DNA from: JBLRWS01 sp047921075
GTDB lineage: Bacteria > Bacteroidota > Rhodothermia > Balneolales > Balneolaceae
Length of the DNA: 13,040 nucleotides
Direction: 5' to 3'
Assembly: GCA_047921075.1 (NCBI GenBank)
Contig: JBLRWS010000063.1
Location: 1-13,040 of the forward strand
The position numbers and the translations under genes were made by a program. Below the pieces are notes generated by a model that saw only the letters and a list, made by a program, of their open reading frames with translations, searched no databases and was not told where the DNA came from. Below, one piece after another: positions 1 through 6,650 of this stretch; the stretch's first letter is position 1, and each line of letters opens with the position of its first letter.

Positions 1-27
1 ACTACCCACAGTAAACAGAACAGAGCC

Positions 28-63
28 ACTTTTAACGGGGTGTGTGGCCACGGTGTAAAAAGT
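28..63. repeat. imperfect inverted repeat downstream of the minus-strand block
   Basis: The arms ACTTTTAAC (28-36) and GTAAAAAGT (55-63) pair over nine positions with one mismatch. They enclose an 18-base spacer holding the palindrome GTGGCCAC (44-51). The repeat begins 8 bases past the stop codon of the methyltransferase gene, where a 3' end would be expected. The stem is AT-rich and no T-run follows it on the minus strand, so it is not a standard intrinsic terminator. It could be a weak 3' hairpin or chance. The rest of 1-71 shows nothing recognisable. Confidence 0.3.
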
Positions 64-71
64 CCGCTCGA

Positions 72-791
72 CTACGCCTGACCAAGCAAAAAAAGTGCCG
101 GCCGCTTTTCGAGATCGGGTGCTCCGTCCGTTTTCCAGCGGTAGATCGGGCGGGTTTCAACAAATTCGTCATCTGCGGTAAGGTTGCAGGCAATGCAGAG
201 GCTTGTGGAGGGCTGGCACGCTTCCAAAATGGTCTGGAACAGGTGGGTATTGCGGTGGGGCGTCTCCATAAACATCTGCGTCTGATTCTCCCGGAGGCTC
301 CGCTGTTCCAGTTGCTGAAGCGCCTGCTTTCGTTTCGTCTGATCAATCGGCAGATATCCGTTAAACGCAAATGATTGCCCGTTCAGCCCCGATGCCATCA
401 ACGCCAGAAGCAGGGCCGAAGGGCCAACAAGCGGCTCTACGCGGTGTCCCGCGGTATGGGCCAGCGCCACCAGCCGCGCCCCGGGATCGGCTACGCCCGG
501 TGCACCCGCTTCCGACATCAATCCTACATCCCCCTCATCAAGGAGCTTTAGAAAACTCTGCACTTCGTGATCGGGGGTTTTCTTGTTCAGTACCCGCAGC
601 GTCCGCTGGTAGTCGGGAGTGGGGTGCTCAATCCACTGCAAAAACTGGTTGGCGGTCTGTGCCCGCTCAGCGATAAACTGCTGCAGGCTGCGTATCATCT
701 GCAGGGTATAGTCGGGCAGCACACGGTTTTCATGACGGCGTGCAATGGGGGTTGGAATCAGATAGAGGGTGTGGCGTTGGTTATGTGTCAT
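72..791 (-). CDS. RsmI-like SAM-dependent methyltransferase (tetrapyrrole methylase family, short form)
   Basis: A 239-residue protein from ATG 791; a TTG at 800 would add three residues. The tetrapyrrole/RsmI methylase fold is shown by an N-terminal strand LYLIPTPIA (9-17), the SAM-site segment SEAGAPGVADPGA (93-105; RsmI has SDAGTPGISDPG), GPSALLLALMASG (123-135) and METPHR (175-180). RsmI 2'-O-methylates C1402 of 16S rRNA. This copy is shorter than the usual 270-290 residues and lacks the canonical GNLEDIT segment after the first strand. That matches a short paralogue common in Bacteroidota-type genomes whose substrate is, to my knowledge, not firmly assigned. It is the last gene of the minus block, and its start overlaps the upstream gene's end by 11 bases. 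Family certain; RNA target inferred. Confidence 0.88.
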   Translation of the reverse strand: MTHNQRHTLYLIPTPIARRHENRVLPDYTLQMIRSLQQFIAERAQTANQFLQWIEHPTPDYQRTLRVLNKKTPDHEVQSFLKLLDEGDVGLMSEAGAPGVADPGARLVALAHTAGHRVEPLVGPSALLLALMASGLNGQSFAFNGYLPIDQTKRKQALQQLEQRSLRENQTQMFMETPHRNTHLFQTILEACQPSTSLCIACNLTADDEFVETRPIYRWKTDGAPDLEKRPALFLLGQA

Positions 792-1275
792 CCTGATCAA
801 TGCGTTCTATGTCTACAATTTCTTCTCCTTCAAGCATTCGCCGCCTCACATACCGGCCGGCCCACAAACTCACAACAAGCGTGGCCAAAAACCCGATGGC
901 TGAAACGCCCATGTTCACCCGTACAACGTTGCGCTGCAGGTCGTAGACCGGAATCATCGAAATGGGGCGGAACGAGTCGGCCTTGTACCGTATGGGTATC
1001 AGTTCCGAGGCCATAATCACCTGTGCCATCTGCACCGGCAGGCTGAGCCGCTCTTCAATCACGGTGCCATCCGATGTTTCAAAACGCAGTTCCACATAGC
1101 CGTTGGTTTGAGCGGCGATCTGTTTTACATCAAAATCCGTGACTTCGGCCATGTAGGTGCTGCCGTGGTTAAACGTTTGCTGCAGCCCGTAGTAAACACC
1201 AACCTGATAGCCGCCTTGTAATAGAAAGTAGACGGGCAAAAGCCACACCAGATAAAGGAAGTAGGTTCGTTTCAT
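781..1275 (-). CDS. small two-TM membrane protein, DUF3592-like
   Basis: A 164-residue protein of unknown function. It has a hydrophobic helix at about 6-26, a soluble beta-rich middle (about 40-115) and a second helix at about 119-139, then an RRR stop-transfer cluster and an acidic tail. The middle segment has a GYVELRFETSDG strand and an IPIRYKADSF segment. This topology and pattern resemble DUF3592 proteins, in which an extracytoplasmic domain sits between two helices. I chose ATG 1275 because it forms an ATGA overlap with the preceding gene's stop and has GGAGAGG (1286-1292) ten bases upstream. A longer frame to 1341 would add a charged extension inside the upstream gene. The DUF3592 link is by resemblance only. 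Confidence 0.72.
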   Translation of the reverse strand: MKRTYFLYLVWLLPVYFLLQGGYQVGVYYGLQQTFNHGSTYMAEVTDFDVKQIAAQTNGYVELRFETSDGTVIEERLSLPVQMAQVIMASELIPIRYKADSFRPISMIPVYDLQRNVVRVNMGVSAIGFLATLVVSLWAGRYVRRRMLEGEEIVDIERIDQDDT

Positions 1276-2516
1276 GGATTTATCGCCTCTCCGGCGGGTT
1301 CGTTTAAGCGGCTGGCGCGTTCTGTTTGCTGATGGATCCATTCAATCATCGCCGGGTCGTAAATCAGACGCTGCTGAAAATCCTGATGCATGTGGTTGCT
1401 TGACATATGCAGCCAGAAGGCGATCGGGAGCCGGTCGAACAGGACCGCTTGTACAGTGGTATGGCCGGTGTAGGCCGAGGTGCCGGCATCCACCCCGGAA
1501 AGCAGCCCCATGCGGTGATCGTAGATGGCACCGTAGGTTTCAAAGTGAAGATCGATGCCACGCATCTGCTCCATGGGCCACTGCATCCACTCCATCACCC
1601 GCCGGCTCACGTCCGAAGAGATCAACTCACCGCTGGTAATGCGTGCCAGGATGCCGGCCAGCTCGCGCGCCGTTCCCTGAGGAAAAAGCGCCAGTGCGTC
1701 GCGCTCTTCCATAAAGGTGTTTCCGAGTCGCTGCTCACTCAGGGTAGCCTCCGCGAGGGTGCGAAATTCGGGGTCGGTCAGAAATTGTTCCGAGAGGAGA
1801 GTAGCGTGCCGGCGGAACGCTGCGGGCCCTTCTTCGCGAAGCCATTCATCCAGAATGGCCTGCTGTCCGGCCTGCTGAATGGAGGGTGCAATGGCCAGAT
1901 AGAGTCCCGACCAGGGCAGGGGCATCTCCGTCTGTTCGATACCCAGGCGTTGGGGCAGTTCATGCCAGTACGCTGTGCCGACAGTCCACCAAAGGGCATC
2001 GGCCAGTGCCAGATCTTTATGTTCGGCAAGCAACTGCGCAGCGTGCTGCAGGGAGATTTGCTCATTGTTGAGCCATCCACGGTTTTCGGCTGCGCGGCGG
2101 CTGATGCGGTGCGACGAGGCATCTACATCGGGAAGCTGATGCCGCGAGATGGCCGACCACTCAAGCGGCTGATCGGCATCGAGCTCACCGCGCTCAATCA
2201 GATCGGCAACGGCAATGAGGTGAAAGAGATGGCCGGCAGCACCGAGCGTACGGGGCGTATCAGGCTGAAAATAGAGAGCAGAGTCGGGCGCAGTGGTAAC
2301 GACACTGGCAATGGAAATTTGATCGGGGTGCTCCGCTACGTACTCGCCCAGCCCGCGAAGGGAGTAGGTTTTTTCAACCCACTCGCTGCCCTCGGCCATG
2401 GAGGCCCGATTTTCAAAAAAAAGGGTGAATGAGTTCCAGTTCAGTCCAAAAACCAGCAGAAAAACCAGCAAGGCGGTACCCAGAAAAACCCCGATAAAAA
2501 GAAGAAGACGTTTCAT
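1272..2516 (-). CDS. membrane-anchored class A beta-lactamase-like protein with degenerate active site
   Basis: A 414-residue protein with an N-terminal membrane anchor (about 4-24) and an extracytoplasmic domain. The layout follows the class A beta-lactamase/serine hydrolase fold: a helix start GAAGHLFHLIAVADLIERG (92-110) where such enzymes have the nucleophile SxxK, a segment LNNEQISLQHAAQLLAEH (149-166) before the SxN position, and YDHRMGLLSGV (332-342) where KTG-GxxxGV is expected. By my alignment the Ser and Lys of SxxK are His96 and His99, no SxN is visible around 166-175, and the KTG Lys is replaced in HRMG (334-337). No other SxxK fits. It therefore looks like a pseudoenzyme, perhaps a cell-wall binding or sensing protein. 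ATG 2516 lies 5 bases after the plug gene's stop, with no clear Shine-Dalgarno sequence. The fold call is inferred by eye. Confidence 0.72.
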   Translation of the reverse strand: MKRLLLFIGVFLGTALLVFLLVFGLNWNSFTLFFENRASMAEGSEWVEKTYSLRGLGEYVAEHPDQISIASVVTTAPDSALYFQPDTPRTLGAAGHLFHLIAVADLIERGELDADQPLEWSAISRHQLPDVDASSHRISRRAAENRGWLNNEQISLQHAAQLLAEHKDLALADALWWTVGTAYWHELPQRLGIEQTEMPLPWSGLYLAIAPSIQQAGQQAILDEWLREEGPAAFRRHATLLSEQFLTDPEFRTLAEATLSEQRLGNTFMEERDALALFPQGTARELAGILARITSGELISSDVSRRVMEWMQWPMEQMRGIDLHFETYGAIYDHRMGLLSGVDAGTSAYTGHTTVQAVLFDRLPIAFWLHMSSNHMHQDFQQRLIYDPAMIEWIHQQTERASRLNEPAGEAINP

Positions 2517-2521
2517 AATAG

Positions 2522-3847
2522 TTAATTGGAACGGGCAAAAAAGTGATTGATTTGGAGCAGCCTGTGGAAAAAGCGGTCGGGATCTTCGAAGTAGACAAAC
2601 GCGTGGTACTCCTGTTCAGCTCGTGTAAAGGCATCGTCAAGAGCAAGATCATCAATCCGCCCATCACGCAGCCGAACATATTTGTAGGCATAGGTTCCCT
2701 CTTTGATGATGCCGTTGGTTTGCCATCGGTCTATCTCTTCGCGGTAGCGCAGCCGGTAGTTACTGCGCAGGCTCCAGTTGGTAAAATCGCCTACCAAAAA
2801 GAGTTCATCGCCTTCGGCGGGTGCTGCAGCGGGATCAAAGGTGAAAAAAACGTTGGCGTATTGCGCCGAAAGGCTGCGGTTCGGGTTGCCGAAGCGGTTT
2901 CCCAAAATACGCGAAGGGGAGGCGCTAAAGCCTTGCGCATCATCAAAAAGAACCACCTGAGGCGGAATGGTGGTTGGGTCGAATCCTCGGATGCCGGCCG
3001 CCTGCTGCGAAAGCGGCTGCAGGGATAAAAATTGAAATTCGAAATCGCCGACAAACGGCTCTTCGCGGCGCATCTCAAAAAAGACTTCGTCCGGATCCGA
3101 GGTGTCAATTTCGCGGGCCGGACGCATTCGTCCCCAGAATTGATTCTGAACATAGTAGTATTCCAGATCAAATTGCGGCATCTCAACCAGGTCGGGCACG
3201 GTGTATCGCGTACGCGGATAGTGCGCCGTGCGCAAGTCGCGCCGTGGGGTGGTGATGGTTTCTACCGAGGAGGCGATCTCCCCCATATTTTCGAAAATGA
3301 AAAAGGGGAGGGTAAAAAGCAGGGATCCGGAGTCGGCATCTTCGACCCAGAGCATGTAATTGCCGCTTTCCAGAAACCGGACCGATTCGTTCGGAAATGA
3401 GTAGGTGAACGTGCGGTACGAGGGGCGGTTGCCGCTGCTCATGCGGCCCTGCGGCAGGGTGTTGAAAAAGAATCCATCCAGATAAAACTCTTCGGCCAGC
3501 GACGAGCGGCTCCAGTCCGGGTTGTGATGGGTAAATCGGATTTGCAGCTGGCGCGATTCGAAGCCCAGAATTTCGAATGAGAGCTGTAGCTGTTGCCTTG
3601 AGTGCAGCTCCAGAATCGGCGCACTCTGCCGATTCCCCTCGCGGTGCAGTTGCAGGGAAAAGAGGTCATCGGCCGGCATAATCTGTCCCGGCACGGTGAA
3701 CGTATTCGCCGGTGCGATGGTGCGTTGTGCCTGGGGAGCCGAAGCCCTGCCCGGTTCAGATGACCGGCAGCCGGCCAGCAGCAATGCCAGCGCCGCGAGC
3801 AGCAGAGGGTATGAAATATTAGGTGTAATAGTGGCCTTCAAAAACAA
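2522..3847 (-). CDS. type IX secretion system plug-like lipoprotein (DUF5103 family)
   Basis: A 441-residue protein from a TTG start. A lipoprotein signal ends in LLAGC, with Cys27 as the lipidated residue. The N-terminal beta-sandwich (about 60-187) holds PILEL (77-81), THHNPDWSRSSL (106-117), FYLDGF (121-126) and SGNYMLWVED (161-170), the pattern of DUF5103 proteins. A middle domain carries QNQFWG (234-239), and the C-terminal beta domain has LFLVGDFTNWSL (349-360) and EGTYAYKYV (383-391). In Flavobacterium the DUF5103 'Plug' protein blocks the SprA outer-membrane channel when it is free of cargo. No ATG is available. TTG 3847 was chosen because it gives a compact signal peptide and has GGAAGGA (3858-3864) ten bases upstream. 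TTG 3841 and TTG 3916 are alternatives. The start overlaps the end of dapF by 29 bases. Confidence 0.86.
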   Translation of the reverse strand: MFLKATITPNISYPLLLAALALLLAGCRSSEPGRASAPQAQRTIAPANTFTVPGQIMPADDLFSLQLHREGNRQSAPILELHSRQQLQLSFEILGFESRQLQIRFTHHNPDWSRSSLAEEFYLDGFFFNTLPQGRMSSGNRPSYRTFTYSFPNESVRFLESGNYMLWVEDADSGSLLFTLPFFIFENMGEIASSVETITTPRRDLRTAHYPRTRYTVPDLVEMPQFDLEYYYVQNQFWGRMRPAREIDTSDPDEVFFEMRREEPFVGDFEFQFLSLQPLSQQAAGIRGFDPTTIPPQVVLFDDAQGFSASPSRILGNRFGNPNRSLSAQYANVFFTFDPAAAPAEGDELFLVGDFTNWSLRSNYRLRYREEIDRWQTNGIIKEGTYAYKYVRLRDGRIDDLALDDAFTRAEQEYHAFVYFEDPDRFFHRLLQINHFFARSN

Positions 3848-4649
3848 ATGTTGCGGGTCCTTCCAGTTGAATCGTTGAATATTGGTGCGTTTTGTCGCTA
3901 TAGGTGAAATGAACAATCAGTTCGCCACCTTTTACATCTACCTTGTAACGATAGGAGCCTTCACTTCCGTTCTGCAGATAGTGCCACGCCAGCGCCGATG
4001 CAATAGCACCGGTACCGCACGCCAGGGTTAAATCTTCTACGCCCCGCTCGTACGTTTGCAGATGCACCAGATTGTGGTCGGAACCACAGATAAAGTTAAC
4101 ATTGGTGCCCAACGGGGCAAAAACATCGTGCTGCCGGATAGACCGTCCTTTTTTTACAAGCTTCCGCTCTTTGGAGAGGGTCTCTTTTTTTACGGCGCAA
4201 ACCACATGTTCGGTATTGGTGTACACCTGCAGAAACCGGTGGTCATCCACCTCAATCTCCTCTACACGGGTGGTAAGGGGAAAGTGAATACGTACCGACT
4301 CCGCGTCGATCTCGGCCCGGTACACGTTGTCGTGCACGCGAAAGGTGAACTGGTCGGGGCAGCCGAGGGTGGAGGCAAACGCAGCAAAACAGCGCGCTCC
4401 ATTGCCGCACATGCCCGCATCACTGCCGTCGGGGTTTTTGTAGATCATGATCAGGTCGGCCTGCTGGCTCTCATCAAATTCGAGTGCAATGAGTCCGTCG
4501 GAGCCGATTCCGTATCGCCGGCTGCACATGGCCGGTGCAAGGGCCGAAATCTGCTCGTTATTTAAGCGGAATGCCCGGTTGTCGAACAAAATAAAATCGT
4601 TGCCCGCGCCCTGCATCTTTGTAAAAGGTATGTGCCGTTTCAGATTCAT
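3819..4649 (-). CDS. dapF: diaminopimelate epimerase
   Basis: A 276-residue cytoplasmic enzyme, the usual family length. It interconverts LL- and meso-diaminopimelate without a cofactor, supplying lysine and the peptidoglycan cross-linking residue. Both catalytic cysteines are visible: Cys81 in NPDGSDAGMCGNGAR (72-86) and Cys211 in LACGTGA (209-215). The N-terminal TKMQGAGNDF (10-19) and GIGSDGL (47-53) are standard DapF motifs. The start is ATG 4649, which forms an ATGA overlap with the holB stop; it has no evident Shine-Dalgarno sequence, so translation is probably coupled. A longer frame to 4685 would only add residues inside holB. Meso-DAP in the wall fits the Gram-negative setting and the PBP4 gene dacB in the divergent block. 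Confidence 0.97.
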   Translation of the reverse strand: MNLKRHIPFTKMQGAGNDFILFDNRAFRLNNEQISALAPAMCSRRYGIGSDGLIALEFDESQQADLIMIYKNPDGSDAGMCGNGARCFAAFASTLGCPDQFTFRVHDNVYRAEIDAESVRIHFPLTTRVEEIEVDDHRFLQVYTNTEHVVCAVKKETLSKERKLVKKGRSIRQHDVFAPLGTNVNFICGSDHNLVHLQTYERGVEDLTLACGTGAIASALAWHYLQNGSEGSYRYKVDVKGGELIVHFTYSDKTHQYSTIQLEGPATFVFEGHYYT

Positions 4650-5854
4650 GAGTGCGTATCGGTAAGGGCCGGCAGATGCTGCCAATCGCGGCCGGACCGG
4701 ATTTCGGGATCGAGCCCGCGCATCAACATGCCAAACCGGAGCGAAAGGGTAGTAAAGATCAACTTAAACTGCACATTTTGATACAACAGCTCCTTTAACT
4801 CTTGCAAGTGCGAAATCATATCGTGCAGGCGTGCCTCCTGCAGTGAGGCGCAGAAATTCTGTATCACCTCCAGCTGATCGGCGTTCACAACCTGGTCGCT
4901 TTGCCCGGTTTCGCGGTAGACCAGAATATCGCGCAGCAGCATCTCGAGCGTATTGCAGAGTGCAATTTGATTTTCGGTATTGTATCCGCTTTGCCACTGT
5001 TGAATCAGTTTTAATAGGGCAGGGGCATCTTGTGTGTACGCCAGCCGCAAAAAGAGGATCGCCTCGTCGCGCGACTCTTTCAATGCATCGGTGTCGTAAA
5101 AGCGGGTGAGTGCATAATGCCCGCCCGACATACGCGCGAGCAGAGCGGCGTCATCGGGGGCTGCATCGTCAAAATGAATCAGTGCATCGGCAATTTCGGC
5201 ATCCTGCAACGGCTGTAACCGAATCTGCTGGCAGCGGGAGGCGATGGTGGGCAGCACGCCATCGGCACGCCGTGCGGTTAGGATGAACATGACATCCTGA
5301 GCCGGCTCTTCCAGCATTTTTAAAAACGCATTGGCCGCTTCTTTGCGCATCGTTTCGATATCGGTGAGAATGACCACGGTTCGTTCGCCCTCGTTCGGTT
5401 TCAAAACCGTTACTTTTCGAATCTCCTCCCGGAAATATTCAATCGGGTAGAACGCGCGGCGGTTTTTGGAAGAGTCGGCATTGTTCAGCGCCGGGCGCAG
5501 TGTAAAATCGACCACATTGTAGGGATCTTCGGCCAGCAGCTGCAACCGGCTCTGCAGTTCACTGCTGCCTACCGTGGCCGGCAACGGGATAAAGAGGTGG
5601 ATGTCGGGGTGCGTAAACCAGTTCGATTTTCTGGAGCGTGCATGGCCCTGAAAGTCGGTGAGATTATCCACGCTGTTGATCCACTCGGCCATGGCCAGCG
5701 CAAAAGCTGTTTTGCCCGATCCGTCGGGGCCGGTAATCAAATAGGCGTGCCCGAGCCGTCCGGAACGCACAATGTGCATAAACTTCTCGCGCGCCTTTTG
5801 CTGGCCAACCAGGCGGCGCCCGCCAAACGATATGGTTTCCGGTACGGTTTTCAT
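4646..5854 (-). CDS. holB: DNA polymerase III delta' subunit (clamp loader AAA+ protein)
   Basis: A 402-residue AAA+ protein of the clamp loader that places the beta clamp on DNA at the replication fork. It shows an intact Walker A GPDGSGKT (42-49), a Walker-B-like strand VVILTDIETM (160-169), the box NAFLKMLEEP (175-184) and the SRC motif ASRCQQI (205-211), whose Arg acts on the neighbouring ATPase. The C-terminal part (about 290-380) would be the collar. It is longer than the roughly 330-residue E. coli subunit. The cysteines that bind zinc in most delta' and gamma/tau subunits are missing: the equivalent stretch reads GHARSRKSNWFTHPDIH (70-86). Start ATG 5854 shares a base with the ccmB stop (TAATG) and follows GGAGG (5859-5863). 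A DnaX-type ATPase is the alternative, but the position and tail fit delta'. Confidence 0.92.
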   Translation of the reverse strand: MKTVPETISFGGRRLVGQQKAREKFMHIVRSGRLGHAYLITGPDGSGKTAFALAMAEWINSVDNLTDFQGHARSRKSNWFTHPDIHLFIPLPATVGSSELQSRLQLLAEDPYNVVDFTLRPALNNADSSKNRRAFYPIEYFREEIRKVTVLKPNEGERTVVILTDIETMRKEAANAFLKMLEEPAQDVMFILTARRADGVLPTIASRCQQIRLQPLQDAEIADALIHFDDAAPDDAALLARMSGGHYALTRFYDTDALKESRDEAILFLRLAYTQDAPALLKLIQQWQSGYNTENQIALCNTLEMLLRDILVYRETGQSDQVVNADQLEVIQNFCASLQEARLHDMISHLQELKELLYQNVQFKLIFTTLSLRFGMLMRGLDPEIRSGRDWQHLPALTDTHS

Positions 5855-6516
5855 TACTCCTCCCAAATATAATCAAACAGCAGCACACCGGCTGTGATGG
5901 TTACCCCGCAATAGCCAATCAGCGCGGTGATGTCATTTAGCGAATCGCTGCCCGGCCCCTCTACAATTGCAGTTCGGGTAACGGATGTAAGCAGCAGCAG
6001 CAACGGTACCACCAGCGGAATGCACAACACCGAAAAAATGGCTCCCCGCCGATCGGCCCGGGCAATCATGGCCGAGGTGAGCGTGGTAACAGCGGCCAGC
6101 CCTACGGCACCAAAAACCACGGCGCTAAGAAAATAGAGTGGAGCCACAATTTGTAGATTCATCATCAACAGGTAAAAGAAAAAGGTGAAGAGAATGAGTG
6201 CCAGTAAAAATAGAATGTTGTAGGCCAGCTTGCCGTTGTACACGGCCGAAGCGGTGCTGTGGAGCTGTAATAGTTTCCACGTTTTTTTCTCAAACTCATA
6301 GACAAAGGTGCGCATCATGCCGGCCATTGCGGCAAAGAGAATCACAATCCAGACCAGCCCGCTCTTTGGAGTGGGGTCCATCTGATCGGCCCGCAGGGTG
6401 AACAGAATTACCAGTAACGAGGCTCCCGTAAAGGCAAGCAGCGTGTTCACAGCGTATCGGGTACGCCATTCAAGAGCAATTTCTTTCTGAAAAATGGTGC
6501 GCGCAGCTCGAAACAT
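5854..6516 (-). CDS. ccmB: heme exporter permease CcmB
   Basis: A 220-residue integral membrane protein of the expected CcmB length, with six hydrophobic segments (about 22-41, 52-70, 98-118, 124-146, 158-178 and 196-216). CcmB is a permease of the CcmABC(D) transporter used in system I cytochrome c maturation, acting in release of the heme-loaded CcmE chaperone. Recognisable parts are the amphipathic N-terminus with KEIALEWRTRY (11-21), the segment EFEKKTWKLLQLHS (74-87) where CcmB proteins have their conserved E-x-GTLELL-like stretch, NGKLAYNILFLL (94-105), and CIPLVVPLLLL (165-175). It is the first gene of the minus block. Neither ccmA nor ccmC is beside it. ATG 6516 has only a weak upstream GGA. 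Confidence 0.93.
   Translation of the reverse strand: MFRAARTIFQKEIALEWRTRYAVNTLLAFTGASLLVILFTLRADQMDPTPKSGLVWIVILFAAMAGMMRTFVYEFEKKTWKLLQLHSTASAVYNGKLAYNILFLLALILFTFFFYLLMMNLQIVAPLYFLSAVVFGAVGLAAVTTLTSAMIARADRRGAIFSVLCIPLVVPLLLLLTSVTRTAIVEGPGSDSLNDITALIGYCGVTITAGVLLFDYIWEE
5859..5863 (-). promoter_or_regulatory. ribosome binding site for holB
   Basis: GGAGG on the minus strand, four bases before ATG 5854 (context GGGAGGAGTAATG). It lies inside the last codons of ccmB and supports ATG 5854 over the in-frame TTG at 5866. Confidence 0.75.
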
Positions 6517-6650
6517 AGTCCGGCATTTTAGTGAGCCAAAAGGTACAAAAAAGTGCAGAGAGGCTTTGGATAAATTTGTAGCTTTTGTTTTTGAAAGGAT
6601 ACAGACAGCATGCCTATATTACGGCACACTTTAGCAAGCCATAGCGCCAC
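6517..6650. other. divergent intergenic region between ccmB and ptsN
   Basis: This 134-base stretch is the only real non-coding gap in the window and must carry the promoters of both blocks. It is AT-richer than its surroundings. A convincing promoter faces ptsN. On the minus strand only a TAAAAT (-10-like, 6525-6530) stands out, ten bases before the ccmB start, without a good -35 partner. I see no riboswitch fold, small RNA or clear operator. Confidence 0.7.
6591..6620 (+). promoter_or_regulatory. sigma-70-like promoter for the ptsN block
   Basis: TTGAAA (6591-6596) and TATATT (6615-6620) each match the -35 and -10 consensus at five of six positions and are separated by 18 bases. The predicted transcript would start near 6627, giving a leader of about 24 bases before ATG 6651. 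Bacteroidota promoters often follow TTTG/TAnnTTTG instead; a TTTG at 6590-6593 overlaps the -35, so either reading points to the same site. Confidence 0.55.

Noticed and set aside
1407..2432. Long plus-strand open frame of 341 codons, antisense to the beta-lactamase-fold gene
   Set aside because: It lies wholly opposite a gene with a clear membrane anchor and family pattern, fits no operon, and its translation has no recognisable domain. It reads as a shadow frame.
6525..6530. TAAAAT on the minus strand as a -10 box for ccmB
   Set aside because: It is only ten bases from the start codon, and no -35-like hexamer lies at a suitable distance, so I did not call a promoter.
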